NCBI GenBank assembly: GCA_900208305.1
Contig: OAPG01000021.1
Coordinates: 62,001-126,000 of the forward strand
Direction of reading: 5' to 3'
DNA length: 64,000 nt
Origin: Melanopsichium pennsylvanicum
Taxonomy: Eukaryota > Basidiomycota > Ustilaginomycetes > Ustilaginales
Shown one piece after another: positions 18,522 through 27,279 of this stretch. A program made the position numbers and the translations under genes. The notes under the pieces are model-generated. The model was not told the DNA's origin and ran no database searches. It saw only the letters and a program-made list of their open reading frames with translations. Positions within the stretch are counted from its first letter, which is position 1, and each line of letters starts with the position of its first letter.

Positions 18522-21137
18522 CTAGCAGACCTCAGTTTGGTCCTTCGGTGGTGTACATGGCCTCGACTCGCCTCTCTCCATGACATCCGCAGACTTTTCT
18601 GCATCTTGCGGCTGTTTCTCAGCTGGTTTGTTAGCTGCGTTCGCACCGGTATGGCTCTTACCCCATCTAAAGTCACCGAATCCCAGCAGAACATTTGCGT
18701 ATACCGTTGGCGTGAGAACGATACTGCACAACCTGTTGAGTACTGCGCCATAGAGCAAGTGGTGGAGGATAGGTCTATACCTTTTAGTAGGGATCGCAAC
18801 AAATAGCAGGAACCAAATTTGGGGCAGTAGCGTGATGGCCAGCAGTGGTGCCACTGTGAGAATGCTAAATTTGGTGACCAAATTGTACACAAAGTGGGAA
18901 AAGTTGTACATCCTGAAGAACACCAGAGTCGATCTCGTTATCTCCAGCGACATCCAAAGACGGGTAATGACATGCTGATTTGGCTGTGTCAGAGTGACAA
19001 AGGCGTTAAAGTATGCGTTAGAGCCCCAACGGCGACGTTGGGAGAGGTAGTGCGAAAGTGACTGAGGAGGGATGGTGAAGCACGCAGCGCGGGTCTCGAG
19101 CACTGTTCGAACATTCTTGGAGCGAGAGATGATAGACCAGCAAAGTCGACGGTCAGTGCCTTGATATTGCACTTGGCGGTTAACGAGGTTGCCATTTTGC
19201 ACGTGCTTGCGGTACTCGGCGGAGGCTTGACCAAGGATGGCGCCCGTACGGAGCATAGTAATTGCGCCAGGCATGCAGGTGACTCGGCCCCAAGAGGATT
19301 CGGATCGACGTCTCACCCATTGACCGTAGGTGTACTGAAAGCCTTGAAAGTGGTCCCAAAAGTACCACAAGCCACAAGTTCGTAGGCTTCGACCGGGTTT
19401 CTCAAAATCGGCCTCCACAATCCCACAAGCGCCGACAGTTTGTTCGCCTTCCTCCATCAGTCGATCCGCCAGTACATTCACCGAGCCTGCCAAAATCTTG
19501 GTATCTGCGTCGGTACAGAAGACAAAGTCAAAGAATTGCAAGTCAGGCTGATTGTAAAGCCTCCGAATGTGATCAAGGACCATTGCGCGGGCTTCCGAGT
19601 TGCAGTGCCCTGTGGCCTCATTATCACTGTTAAACAGGTCGAATGCAAAAATGAGCGAATCCTTTTTGCCTGCATTCTTGACTTTGCGCACAATCATGAT
19701 GGGATGACCTGCTCGATATCCGAATTGCAGCCGAAAGGCTGACTCGCGAATCTTCCATGAAAAGTAGGGCGAGTCGTCAACTCTGCATATCGTATCTTGT
19801 ACAATCACATCATCTTCGACGTCAAAGCCGTCAGCCATGATGGCAATGATGTTGAAGTCTTGCTCACGAACACGATTATCGTGGATGATCGAGTCGACCG
19901 TGTCGAGCACGTCTTGTGTAGATTCCTTGTATACAGGTACCAGACTGACGATCTTGCGAGGTGGGTGGATAATCACTTCCTTCTTCTTCTTGAACGGTTT
20001 GGATACCATACCGATGAGGAATAAAAGACTCTGCCAGAGCACCGAAAGAATGTCCCTCGCCTTTAATGCTACCATGACCACCAAAGATGCACCTGGAGGC
20101 GCCAAGAAGAGAAAGAGGATGACGAGACTCATGTTGAGCGCTCCAATGGCAATGATGAGGCCCCATCGGCCAGCTGTGACGCGCGACTGAACAAGTGGAG
20201 CATAGTCTGGAAACTTGTCCCCGTCGAAGGCCATTCCGCCGCCGTTGGTTGCCTGACCGATTCTTTCGACATCGCGATCCTTGTCAAGGTCTTCTGTGGG
20301 CTGTATCTCCTCCGGGGAGAGGAAGGGGTCGGTTGCCGGTGCAACCGATGAGGGTGTGTTTGAGTCTGCGAAAGGGCCCTGCTCGATGACCTGTGTTGGC
20401 CCTGAGCTGCCGGGCTGATTGGTGCGTAAATAAACGCGCAATTGCTGCGATTGGGCTTCGACCTCAGTCTCCTCCTGTATCGAGTCTACCATGCTGCTTC
20501 GACGGGAGTCGCTGGAAAGGCTCGCTGGTATTGATGCTATGCTTGTAGCTGTGGATGTCATCCGCTCGCTCGCCAGCTCATCCTCGCCCAGCTCTTCTGG
20601 TATAGAATTTGGCGTCGTAGCAACAGTCTGATCGGTTTGCGATGACTCAAGCTCTGCAGTGGCTGTAGAGGCCTGCTCTAAATTCTGCAGCTGAGCTTGA
20701 AATGCCAGAGTTGATGCACCTGACTTTCTTCGTTTACCGTTCAAGTCAGTCCCTGGTCTAAATAAGCCCGGCGTAATAGGGGTCATCGGCGTCAAGGGTG
20801 TCGTGGGCGTGGCAGGCGCTGTCGTGCCGTAATAGCCTGTTGGATAGCTGGACGAGTTGCCTCTCGAGAAGTGGAAAGCATTGAGATTGCGAACATCAAA
20901 TTCATCGTCCTCCTCGCTGTCGCTTGACGCTGTGGAATACGAGTCGCGCCTGCTCGGAAGCTCCCGAGCTATTGCTGGTGGAGCCGGAGCGCTGTTCCCT
21001 TGCAAGTGTCGCCTGAATCTAGCTGGAACCGGTGCAAATTGGAATGGTACGTTTGACGTCGATGGACCCGAAGATGACGATGCTACTTCTCCTTCCCTGG
21101 GAACGCTTCGGTCGCTTCCATCGTGCCTATCACTCAT
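18522..21137 (-). CDS. Chitin synthase family glycosyltransferase (GT2)
   Basis: The 871-aa membrane protein would polymerise UDP-GlcNAc into chitin at the plasma membrane. Residues 1-320 are a disordered Ser/Thr/Pro-rich cytosolic region with TP repeats (TPTTPLTPMTP). Two membrane segments lie at about 324-346 and 352-377. The catalytic core runs from about 395: LVPVYKES, MADGFD (435-438), CTDADTK (Asp543 and Asp545), TCMPGAI, and the processive motif QRRRW at 700-704. C-terminal membrane segments lie at about 729-820. The acceptor-site EDR motif of most chitin synthases appears as QGTDRR (659-664), so it is a divergent class. The class cannot be fixed without alignment. It is intronless. 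The minus-strand ATG at 21137 is the first in frame. Confidence 0.9.
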   Translation of the reverse strand: MSDRHDGSDRSVPREGEVASSSSGPSTSNVPFQFAPVPARFRRHLQGNSAPAPPAIARELPSRRDSYSTASSDSEEDDEFDVRNLNAFHFSRGNSSSYPTGYYGTTAPATPTTPLTPMTPITPGLFRPGTDLNGKRRKSGASTLAFQAQLQNLEQASTATAELESSQTDQTVATTPNSIPEELGEDELASERMTSTATSIASIPASLSSDSRRSSMVDSIQEETEVEAQSQQLRVYLRTNQPGSSGPTQVIEQGPFADSNTPSSVAPATDPFLSPEEIQPTEDLDKDRDVERIGQATNGGGMAFDGDKFPDYAPLVQSRVTAGRWGLIIAIGALNMSLVILFLFLAPPGASLVVMVALKARDILSVLWQSLLFLIGMVSKPFKKKKEVIIHPPRKIVSLVPVYKESTQDVLDTVDSIIHDNRVREQDFNIIAIMADGFDVEDDVIVQDTICRVDDSPYFSWKIRESAFRLQFGYRAGHPIMIVRKVKNAGKKDSLIFAFDLFNSDNEATGHCNSEARAMVLDHIRRLYNQPDLQFFDFVFCTDADTKILAGSVNVLADRLMEEGEQTVGACGIVEADFEKPGRSLRTCGLWYFWDHFQGFQYTYGQWVRRRSESSWGRVTCMPGAITMLRTGAILGQASAEYRKHVQNGNLVNRQVQYQGTDRRLCWSIISRSKNVRTVLETRAACFTIPPQSLSHYLSQRRRWGSNAYFNAFVTLTQPNQHVITRLWMSLEITRSTLVFFRMYNFSHFVYNLVTKFSILTVAPLLAITLLPQIWFLLFVAIPTKRYRPILHHLLYGAVLNRLCSIVLTPTVYANVLLGFGDFRWGKSHTGANAANKPAEKQPQDAEKSADVMERGESRPCTPPKDQTEVC

Positions 21138-21805
21138 CGCTGTAAGGTCTGCTTGTGCTAGCTCGAAATCCCAAATTTGGTCGTCATGAGCAAAAGGCTA
21201 GAAAAAATAGGTTTCGTCGAGCTCGAACGGCTGGCCTGCTTCTGCCGGAGTATCTTGATGTCGTTGATGGTGTAAAGGATAGCTTGGTGTAGTACGAAAG
21301 AAGGATGTTGAGAGGTCCATGTAGGAGACTGGAAAAGATGTGAAGGAGCAACTTGGCTTCAGTTGCATCCAAAAAATGTGAGCATTGTCTGACACTTTTG
21401 CAAAAGATCGAAGGAATTGTGACTTTAGGAAGTGTCTTCGTCTCAAGAAGGATCTGTACAGAATCGATGGCAAGGATTTCCAAAACCTGTTGTTCCACGG
21501 TTGGTCTCAGACTCTCACAGAGTATGGGCGGCAAGTCCAGTTCGTCTAAGCAAGGTATGGTGGAGCACAAGTATCACACCTGTCAATGAGGCCATCATGC
21601 TTTCAAAGTGCATGAAAGAAAGCGATGACCTTCGTGTGGCAAAGGAAGCTCTTGGTCGTTAGGCGCTTCCTTATTGCTGCATTTGGACTCAACCTCGCAA
21701 AATTAGTTAAGAACAAACATAGTAGTCTTGTACCGCTACAATATAAGGAAGCAAATAGAGTTCACACTCCCACCTCGGCTTGAGCGAAACTGTACAGCTT
21801 AGTCC
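21138..21805. other. Intergenic region upstream of chitin synthase
   Basis: This is 668 bp with no supportable coding frame. It probably contains the chitin synthase promoter. Confidence 0.4.
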
Positions 21806-22254
21806 ATGAGCAGTAGAAGGCCACAGCCACAGCCACACGCAACGAACGATACAGCTGGCGCAGCTTTCTCTGCAAGCACATCAGACGCCAAAGTCTCTTC
21901 GGTTCAGGCGGCAAGGTCAGGCATAGACTTGACTCTGACCCACAAAGAGGCAGAACGAATCCGTCAGAGTTCGCATCATGCTGTGGTGAACACGCTTTGT
22001 GCTTGGTGCAAATTGGTGAGCTGAGAGCTGAGACGAAATGGGACGCTTTGCGGAGTGCAGATCCTCAGCTCAGGATTCACAAACGGTTCACGTCGAAGAC
22101 TGCAAAACCATGGATTTCATTTCATTTCGATTCGGTTCGTTTCCTTTAATTATTTATTTTTCTTTTTCAGATTCCGCTACTGCAATCTGCGACAAGATGC
22201 GTCATTTGTCGCTTAACCTCTGCTAAATCGGCGATTTCCGCATTTTCAATTTAA
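21806..22254 (+). CDS. Possible small two-exon gene with two CxxC pairs
   Basis: Exon 1 is 21806-22015 and exon 2 is 22171-22254. The 155-nt intron has donor GTGAGC and a strong acceptor preceded by a T-rich tract (TTTTTCTTTTTCAG). Joining in phase 0 gives 97 aa. The N-terminal half is polar (SSRRPQPQPH, then THKEAERIRQSS). The C-terminal half has CAWC followed 12 residues later by CVIC, spanning the splice junction, which could bind one zinc ion. No family is recognised. The appearance of the second CxxC only after splicing is the main support. It could still be chance. Confidence 0.33.
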
Positions 22255-23459
22255 ACGCCTTGTAGTGTAAATTTAGATGACGGTACAATTTAAATAAAAG
22301 CCCATGGTCGCCAAGCAGCGCCGCACAGTTTTTCGCTCGGCGAAATTTTAAAGCTCTACTTGAAATTTTTCGCTCCAATGTTTCGATAGAGCAAATGCAG
22401 TATCGTCAAGCGCTTCAGTGAATTAAGAGCGGTGTCAAACTGTGCGAGTATGCCACTTTACCGCCGACGAAAAATGTCCATTGATCCCTATGAGAAGCTC
22501 GTCACTGCTTGCCAACAAGAAGGCCTCCAACAGTGTGTACGATGCAACCTTCTTCTTGGCTAGCTCCTAATCTCTGCTCGACCGTTCCTCCGCTCACTTG
22601 TTCGAAGGTGGAGCTCGTCCAGCTGAGAATGCTTTGGCTGTATCCGGCATCATTAGACCAGCTCACATAAAGTGGCTGATTCCAGTACTGTTAAGGATAT
22701 AGCACAGAAAGGCCAGCCACTTCTCAGCTTAGAACACGCACCCAGCTCCGCGTCCAATGTGTGTTCCGAAAAATTGACAAAAAGCGAATAGTGCTTCAAA
22801 CGGCGTTGCTGTACTGTCATGATGTGACGATCGGTCAGGCAACTGCATACAAGAGAAAAGACCCTATGCGGAAGCTCAACGCGGACAAAATGCGACTGCG
22901 AAAGCGACAGAACCAATGTTCGTCTAACTTTATGATCAGTGTCTTGCCTGATTGACGTCTTCTCTGGCGATCAGCGAAGCATCTACTGTACTGCACAGCT
23001 GACCGCCTGTCTCACCCACTTCGTCCCATGAGCGAATACGTGCGCTCACCAATGCTACCTCACTTGCCAAAAGCGGCTACATGAAACCAATTTCTTCTCA
23101 AGCTTACAGTTTGCTTCAACCTCCCAAGTGACTACACACTGGTAAGCGGGTCCATGATACCTTGACCTTCTCAGTATCAGGCGAACACAAGCCACGTTCA
23201 CCGAACCACCGAATCTCCCACGCCATCGTGTTTTTTTTTTCGAGCCCATCTGTGGTTGTGGTACAGGGAACCAAAAATTGCTTCATTCGATCTTGAGCCA
23301 AGACGACAGATGTGCGAATCGCATCTTTTCTGTCGGTAACAATCGCTGAGTATGCTTCAAGGGACAGAAGCCCACAGAATGTTCGAGCTCGCGTATCTTC
23401 TTGACATCTTCTACGATGTTTTTGTTTATTGCAGAACTCGTCGAAGCTTCTAAGCCCCA
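22255..23459. other. Intergenic region
   Basis: About 1.2 kb with no supportable gene. It begins with AT-rich sequence containing AATTTAAA and a TACGGTAC-like site (22240-22300), and contains a T run near 23230. Confidence 0.4.
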
Positions 23460-23465
23460 TATAAG
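23460..23465 (+). promoter_or_regulatory. TATA-like element of the UDP-sugar dehydrogenase gene
   Basis: TATAAG lies 123 bp upstream of the ATG. It is followed by a CT-rich leader, a common context for highly expressed fungal genes. Confidence 0.4.
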
Positions 23466-23582
23466 TACGACCCATCTTTCTCCAATCATCTCCCTCTCAT
23501 CATCAATCATCTTAACCCGCTCCTCTCTCTTTCACTCTCAGCAGCACTTTTTCTTCTCCATCCCGCTATTAGTCTTTAAACC

Positions 23583-25121
23583 ATGTCTTTCACCGAGCGC
23601 ACTTCCCTTCCAACCCTTCAAGCGGGCGAGGTCGTTGTCCAGACTTCTGCTAAGGAGAGCCTCGACGCTATCCGATTCTTGGCTCCTGTGCTCAGCTCCT
23701 CTTACCCCGCTCTTACCCAAACCACCGCACCCTCCACTTCTTCCGACTCAACGGAGGTTTCTGAGGGTGAGGATGACATGGAGTGCGAGGATCTCAACAA
23801 CTACACCTTCGCCACCATGCAGCGATGTCCGTCCCTCACCGCTTCGCAGGACTCCCTTTCCCCTTCTCCCACCCCATCGCCGACTACGGCCAGCTTCTTC
23901 GGTTCCGAAGCTGCATCTGATGCGGTCACAAAGACCGAGAAGCCCTCGACCTACGGTACGGTACTCGTCGTCGGTGTCGGTTTCGTTGGTGCGCACCTCA
24001 TGGAACGCTTTTCCTCCGCTTACGAAGTTGTTGCCTTCGACGTGTCTGAGAACCGATGCCAGTACCTTCGAAAGGCTCACTGCAAAAACCCAAATGTCAC
24101 CTTCATCTCTGACCTCGACGCCGACGAGCGTACCAAGTCATTCGATCTTTGCCTCGTCTCCGTCCCTACTCTTCTTACTGCCGACCTCAGCCAGGTTGAT
24201 CAGACTCACATTCGATCAGCTTTCAACATGGTGTCTCGCATTGCTCGGCCCGGATCCACTGTTGTCGTCGAATCTTCCGTCACAGTTGGTATGACCCGCG
24301 AGCTCTTCTCACCTTTGCTCGCTCAGGGTGTCCACGTCGGTTTCAGCCCTGAGCGTGTCGACCCTGGCCGTACCTTCCCTGCCTTCGAGGACATTCCCAA
24401 GGTTGTTTCCGGTCTTGACCAATCCTCGCTTGAGCGTATCACCGAGCTTTACTCGCGCGTCTTCAACAAGGTCGTCCCTGTCTCAAAGCCTGAGGTCGCC
24501 GAGTTCACCAAACTTTACGAGAACTGCCAGCGTCTTGTCAACATCGCCTATGTCAACGAGATTGCTGATGCCTGCACAAAGCACGGAGTAGATGTGCACG
24601 AGGTTGTCATGGCTTCCTCTACCAAGCCTTTCGGTTTCATGCCATACACGCCATCGCTCGGCGCTGGTGGCCATTGTATTCCAGTCAACCCCTTCTACCT
24701 TTTCGCCAACTGCGATCTCCCCCTTCTTCGCTCGGCTGCCTTCGCCAATCAGCAGCGTCCGGTTGCCAAGGCCGTCGAAGTCGCTAAAATTGCTGCCGAG
24801 AACCACGCCGCACAAAACAAAGTCGGCAAGGTTTCGATTGCTATCGTGGGCATGGGCTTCAAGCGTGGCGAGGCATCTCTTGCTTACGCACCCACAGTCA
24901 CCCTCGCAGACAAGCTCACTGAGCTCGACGTCGAGGTCAGTTATGTCGACGATTTTGTCACCTCAGATAAGTGGGCTAAGATTCCCTCGACGACTTTCCA
25001 GGATGCCGCAAAATTCGACTCGCTATTTGACGCTGTAGTTGTCGCCCAAAAGCCTATTGCCAGCGAGCTCGCCGTGCTCGAAAAGCTCACCAGCGCCAAG
25101 GTCGTCTACTTCACCAAATGA
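23583..25121 (+). CDS. Nucleotide-sugar (UDP-glucose/UDP-N-acetylmannosamine type) dehydrogenase
   Basis: The 512-aa protein is an NAD-dependent enzyme that oxidises the C6 hydroxyl of a UDP-sugar to the acid in two steps. Residues 1-120 are a Ser/Thr-rich extension with no domain. The Rossmann site VGVGFVG is at 129-136. EFTKLYEN (307-314) supplies the conserved Lys310 and Asn314. The catalytic cysteine is Cys365 in GAGGHCIPVNPF. The C-terminal UDP-binding domain carries GMGFKRG (423-429). GFSPERVDPG resembles bacterial WecC/WbpA-type UDP-HexNAc dehydrogenases more than the eukaryotic UDP-glucose dehydrogenase pattern. The substrate is therefore uncertain. Codon use is strongly C-ending, as for a well-expressed native gene. 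Confidence 0.88.
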   Translation: MSFTERTSLPTLQAGEVVVQTSAKESLDAIRFLAPVLSSSYPALTQTTAPSTSSDSTEVSEGEDDMECEDLNNYTFATMQRCPSLTASQDSLSPSPTPSPTTASFFGSEAASDAVTKTEKPSTYGTVLVVGVGFVGAHLMERFSSAYEVVAFDVSENRCQYLRKAHCKNPNVTFISDLDADERTKSFDLCLVSVPTLLTADLSQVDQTHIRSAFNMVSRIARPGSTVVVESSVTVGMTRELFSPLLAQGVHVGFSPERVDPGRTFPAFEDIPKVVSGLDQSSLERITELYSRVFNKVVPVSKPEVAEFTKLYENCQRLVNIAYVNEIADACTKHGVDVHEVVMASSTKPFGFMPYTPSLGAGGHCIPVNPFYLFANCDLPLLRSAAFANQQRPVAKAVEVAKIAAENHAAQNKVGKVSIAIVGMGFKRGEASLAYAPTVTLADKLTELDVEVSYVDDFVTSDKWAKIPSTTFQDAAKFDSLFDAVVVAQKPIASELAVLEKLTSAKVVYFTK

Positions 25122-26013
25122 GCAACATCTGCCAAATATTTCTTCGTCCTTTGTCTATACTTGTCCATATTCTTGCATTGTCACGTTTGTATTTTAGAAG
25201 TCTCTTTCCCTCGTGGTCATGCAGAACGGAATTTCACTGCTCTGTCCACAATCCCTTCAATGTTTGTGCGCATACGTGAGTAAGTATGACATTTCTAGTA
25301 TTGAACTATTTTGATGAGAAAACAAGACTTGTGTACAGTACATAATACGAAACTGATTGGACAAGAAAGAAAATGAACAGGAAACCATGTCGGCTGAGAC
25401 CATTTTTCTTTCACTGTGCTGGCTAGACAGATGCTTGTTTCGATTGTGCCGAGTGGAAAAGGCGCCTGCTGTTCCAAGAAGTTCAGAAAAGCTCATCATC
25501 AGCGTTTCCTTGCAGCTTGCATACATAGAGCTGAGTTCTGACTGCGTTCGCCGATTGGAAAAGCAGCATGAATCGACAAGAGACTGTTCACTTCAATTCG
25601 CGGAGCTTGAAAATATTTAACTTAATGCGAACGCTCCACGTGGGAAAATCATGACGTGAAGCCATTTCGCCTTTCCAGAATTCTCGCCGGTTTCGGCAAT
25701 TCAAGCGAACATGTTGGGCGCCTTGGCAAAAGTAAGGCGAACTACCTACATTTCCGGTCGTGAACCGTTGTATAGGTTGCGAGATGGTCAGATTCACATG
25801 ATGAGGCTCATTGTTCCTCATCTTGCTGACCATCAAATATGTTGCTTTGCCATTACAGGCAGTTCCCTTTCACACTAGACTCTCCTTTTAGAAATACTGC
25901 GTTGCTGATCTGTGACTTTGAGTTACGCTCTTCTCTTCCTCTCTACCAGCAAGAAATACGAAGAACAAACACGATAACGACAAAGACCACGACTACAAAG
26001 TTACTTGGCGAGG
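25122..26013. other. Intergenic region
   Basis: This is 892 bp between tandem genes with no supportable coding frame. A TGTACAGTACA site lies near 25332. Confidence 0.4.
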
Positions 26014-27093
26014 ATGCGAACATGGGAATGGCAGAGAAAGACGTTTGTGGTCGCCATCTTACTAGCAGCGAGCATTCAACTTGTGAACGCTGCACCGGTC
26101 TCAATCTCAACCTCAAACTCAACAGGATCAAATGTGAACGTATTCAATTCTACTGAGGGCACTTTAAGCTCGATCTCGATCTCAACATTACAGCCAACGA
26201 CTACTGCAATTAGAAAAACACTGGGTTCGACTAAAGCCTTCACTACGTTGATAGGTACGAAAAATTCGTTACCAGTCTTGAAGTCTTCTGCAGACTCGAG
26301 CAACGGCGTAAATCATGTTTCCAGTCTGTGGCCGACATCAAGCAACCGAGGATCAAGCGGTGAAATTTTCAGTGCGGTGAAGAACCCAGCTAGCATCTCT
26401 GTCGCCGTTGGAACTTTTCACAGCTCAAAAGAGCCTAGCACGAACGAAAAGGCAAGCGAAGTCGGTGATACCATCCATCGTAGTAGTACGCATACAAACA
26501 CCACAAAAGCTGTTTCCAAACAAACAGCGGCCAGAACTACAAAGCTGCGCTCCACTCGTTTGGCTCAACCAACACAAACACTCACAGCAACGCTTCAACT
26601 CGCAGCATCTCTCACATCTGGTTCAACTCAATTACATAACGCAACAAGTCATGCCACCAAGTCGCACACCATTTACGAACCCCAATCTACCAGTTTGAAA
26701 ACAACACATCATCCACTTGCTTCAGGTGATAAGATCATTGCACACCCAATCCCTGGTTCCACTTGGGATCGAATTCGAAAAATCCTACTCATCCCATTGT
26801 GTACCATAACAGTGCTAACATTCTTTTCAGGATTGGCGCTTTACATTGCTGCAACATGGGGAAGCGGTGAGGGATGGTTCGGTCAACCTCTAAGTAATGA
26901 ATGTGATCACGAATTATCACTAGATGAGAAATCAACGAAAAATGCGGAGCAAGATCAAACAATCGCATGTATAGAAGACGACAAGAAACCATCCCCATTA
27001 GAAGGTACAACTAAAGCGAAAGAAATTGCAAAAGAGGATCAGAATAGTTACCAGAGACAAGTTAGCACAGAGTTTCAATTTAGATTACCTTGA
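26014..27093 (+). CDS. Ser/Thr-rich type I membrane protein, cell-wall-sensor-like
   Basis: The 359-aa protein has a signal peptide at about residues 1-27 (ending VNAAP). A roughly 230-residue ectodomain is very rich in Ser, Thr and Asn, with many NST/NTT sequons, and is likely heavily O-mannosylated. One transmembrane segment follows (ILLIPLCTITVLTFFSGLALY split across about 261-283), then a charged cytosolic tail of about 75 residues. The layout is that of Mid2/Wsc-type surface sensors, but no WSC or Mid2 signature is seen, so function is inference. Codon use is more A/T-rich than the neighbouring dehydrogenase. The ATG at 26014 is the first true ATG of the frame. Confidence 0.7.
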   Translation: MRTWEWQRKTFVVAILLAASIQLVNAAPVSISTSNSTGSNVNVFNSTEGTLSSISISTLQPTTTAIRKTLGSTKAFTTLIGTKNSLPVLKSSADSSNGVNHVSSLWPTSSNRGSSGEIFSAVKNPASISVAVGTFHSSKEPSTNEKASEVGDTIHRSSTHTNTTKAVSKQTAARTTKLRSTRLAQPTQTLTATLQLAASLTSGSTQLHNATSHATKSHTIYEPQSTSLKTTHHPLASGDKIIAHPIPGSTWDRIRKILLIPLCTITVLTFFSGLALYIAATWGSGEGWFGQPLSNECDHELSLDEKSTKNAEQDQTIACIEDDKKPSPLEGTTKAKEIAKEDQNSYQRQVSTEFQFRLP

Positions 27094-27279
27094 ATTAAAC
27101 CAAGCATTAAAGAACACTTAAATTCCATCAAAAGTCATCACCAACTTGGCATCACACAAAGTTTTCACTTTATCGTAATCAGACTACTTTTTTTTTGGTG
27201 CAAAAAAAAAAAGTAAAAATAAAAAAAAAATCATTTAAGAATTTAGAATTGTGCACGAATTACATTGGGGAAGATAGAA

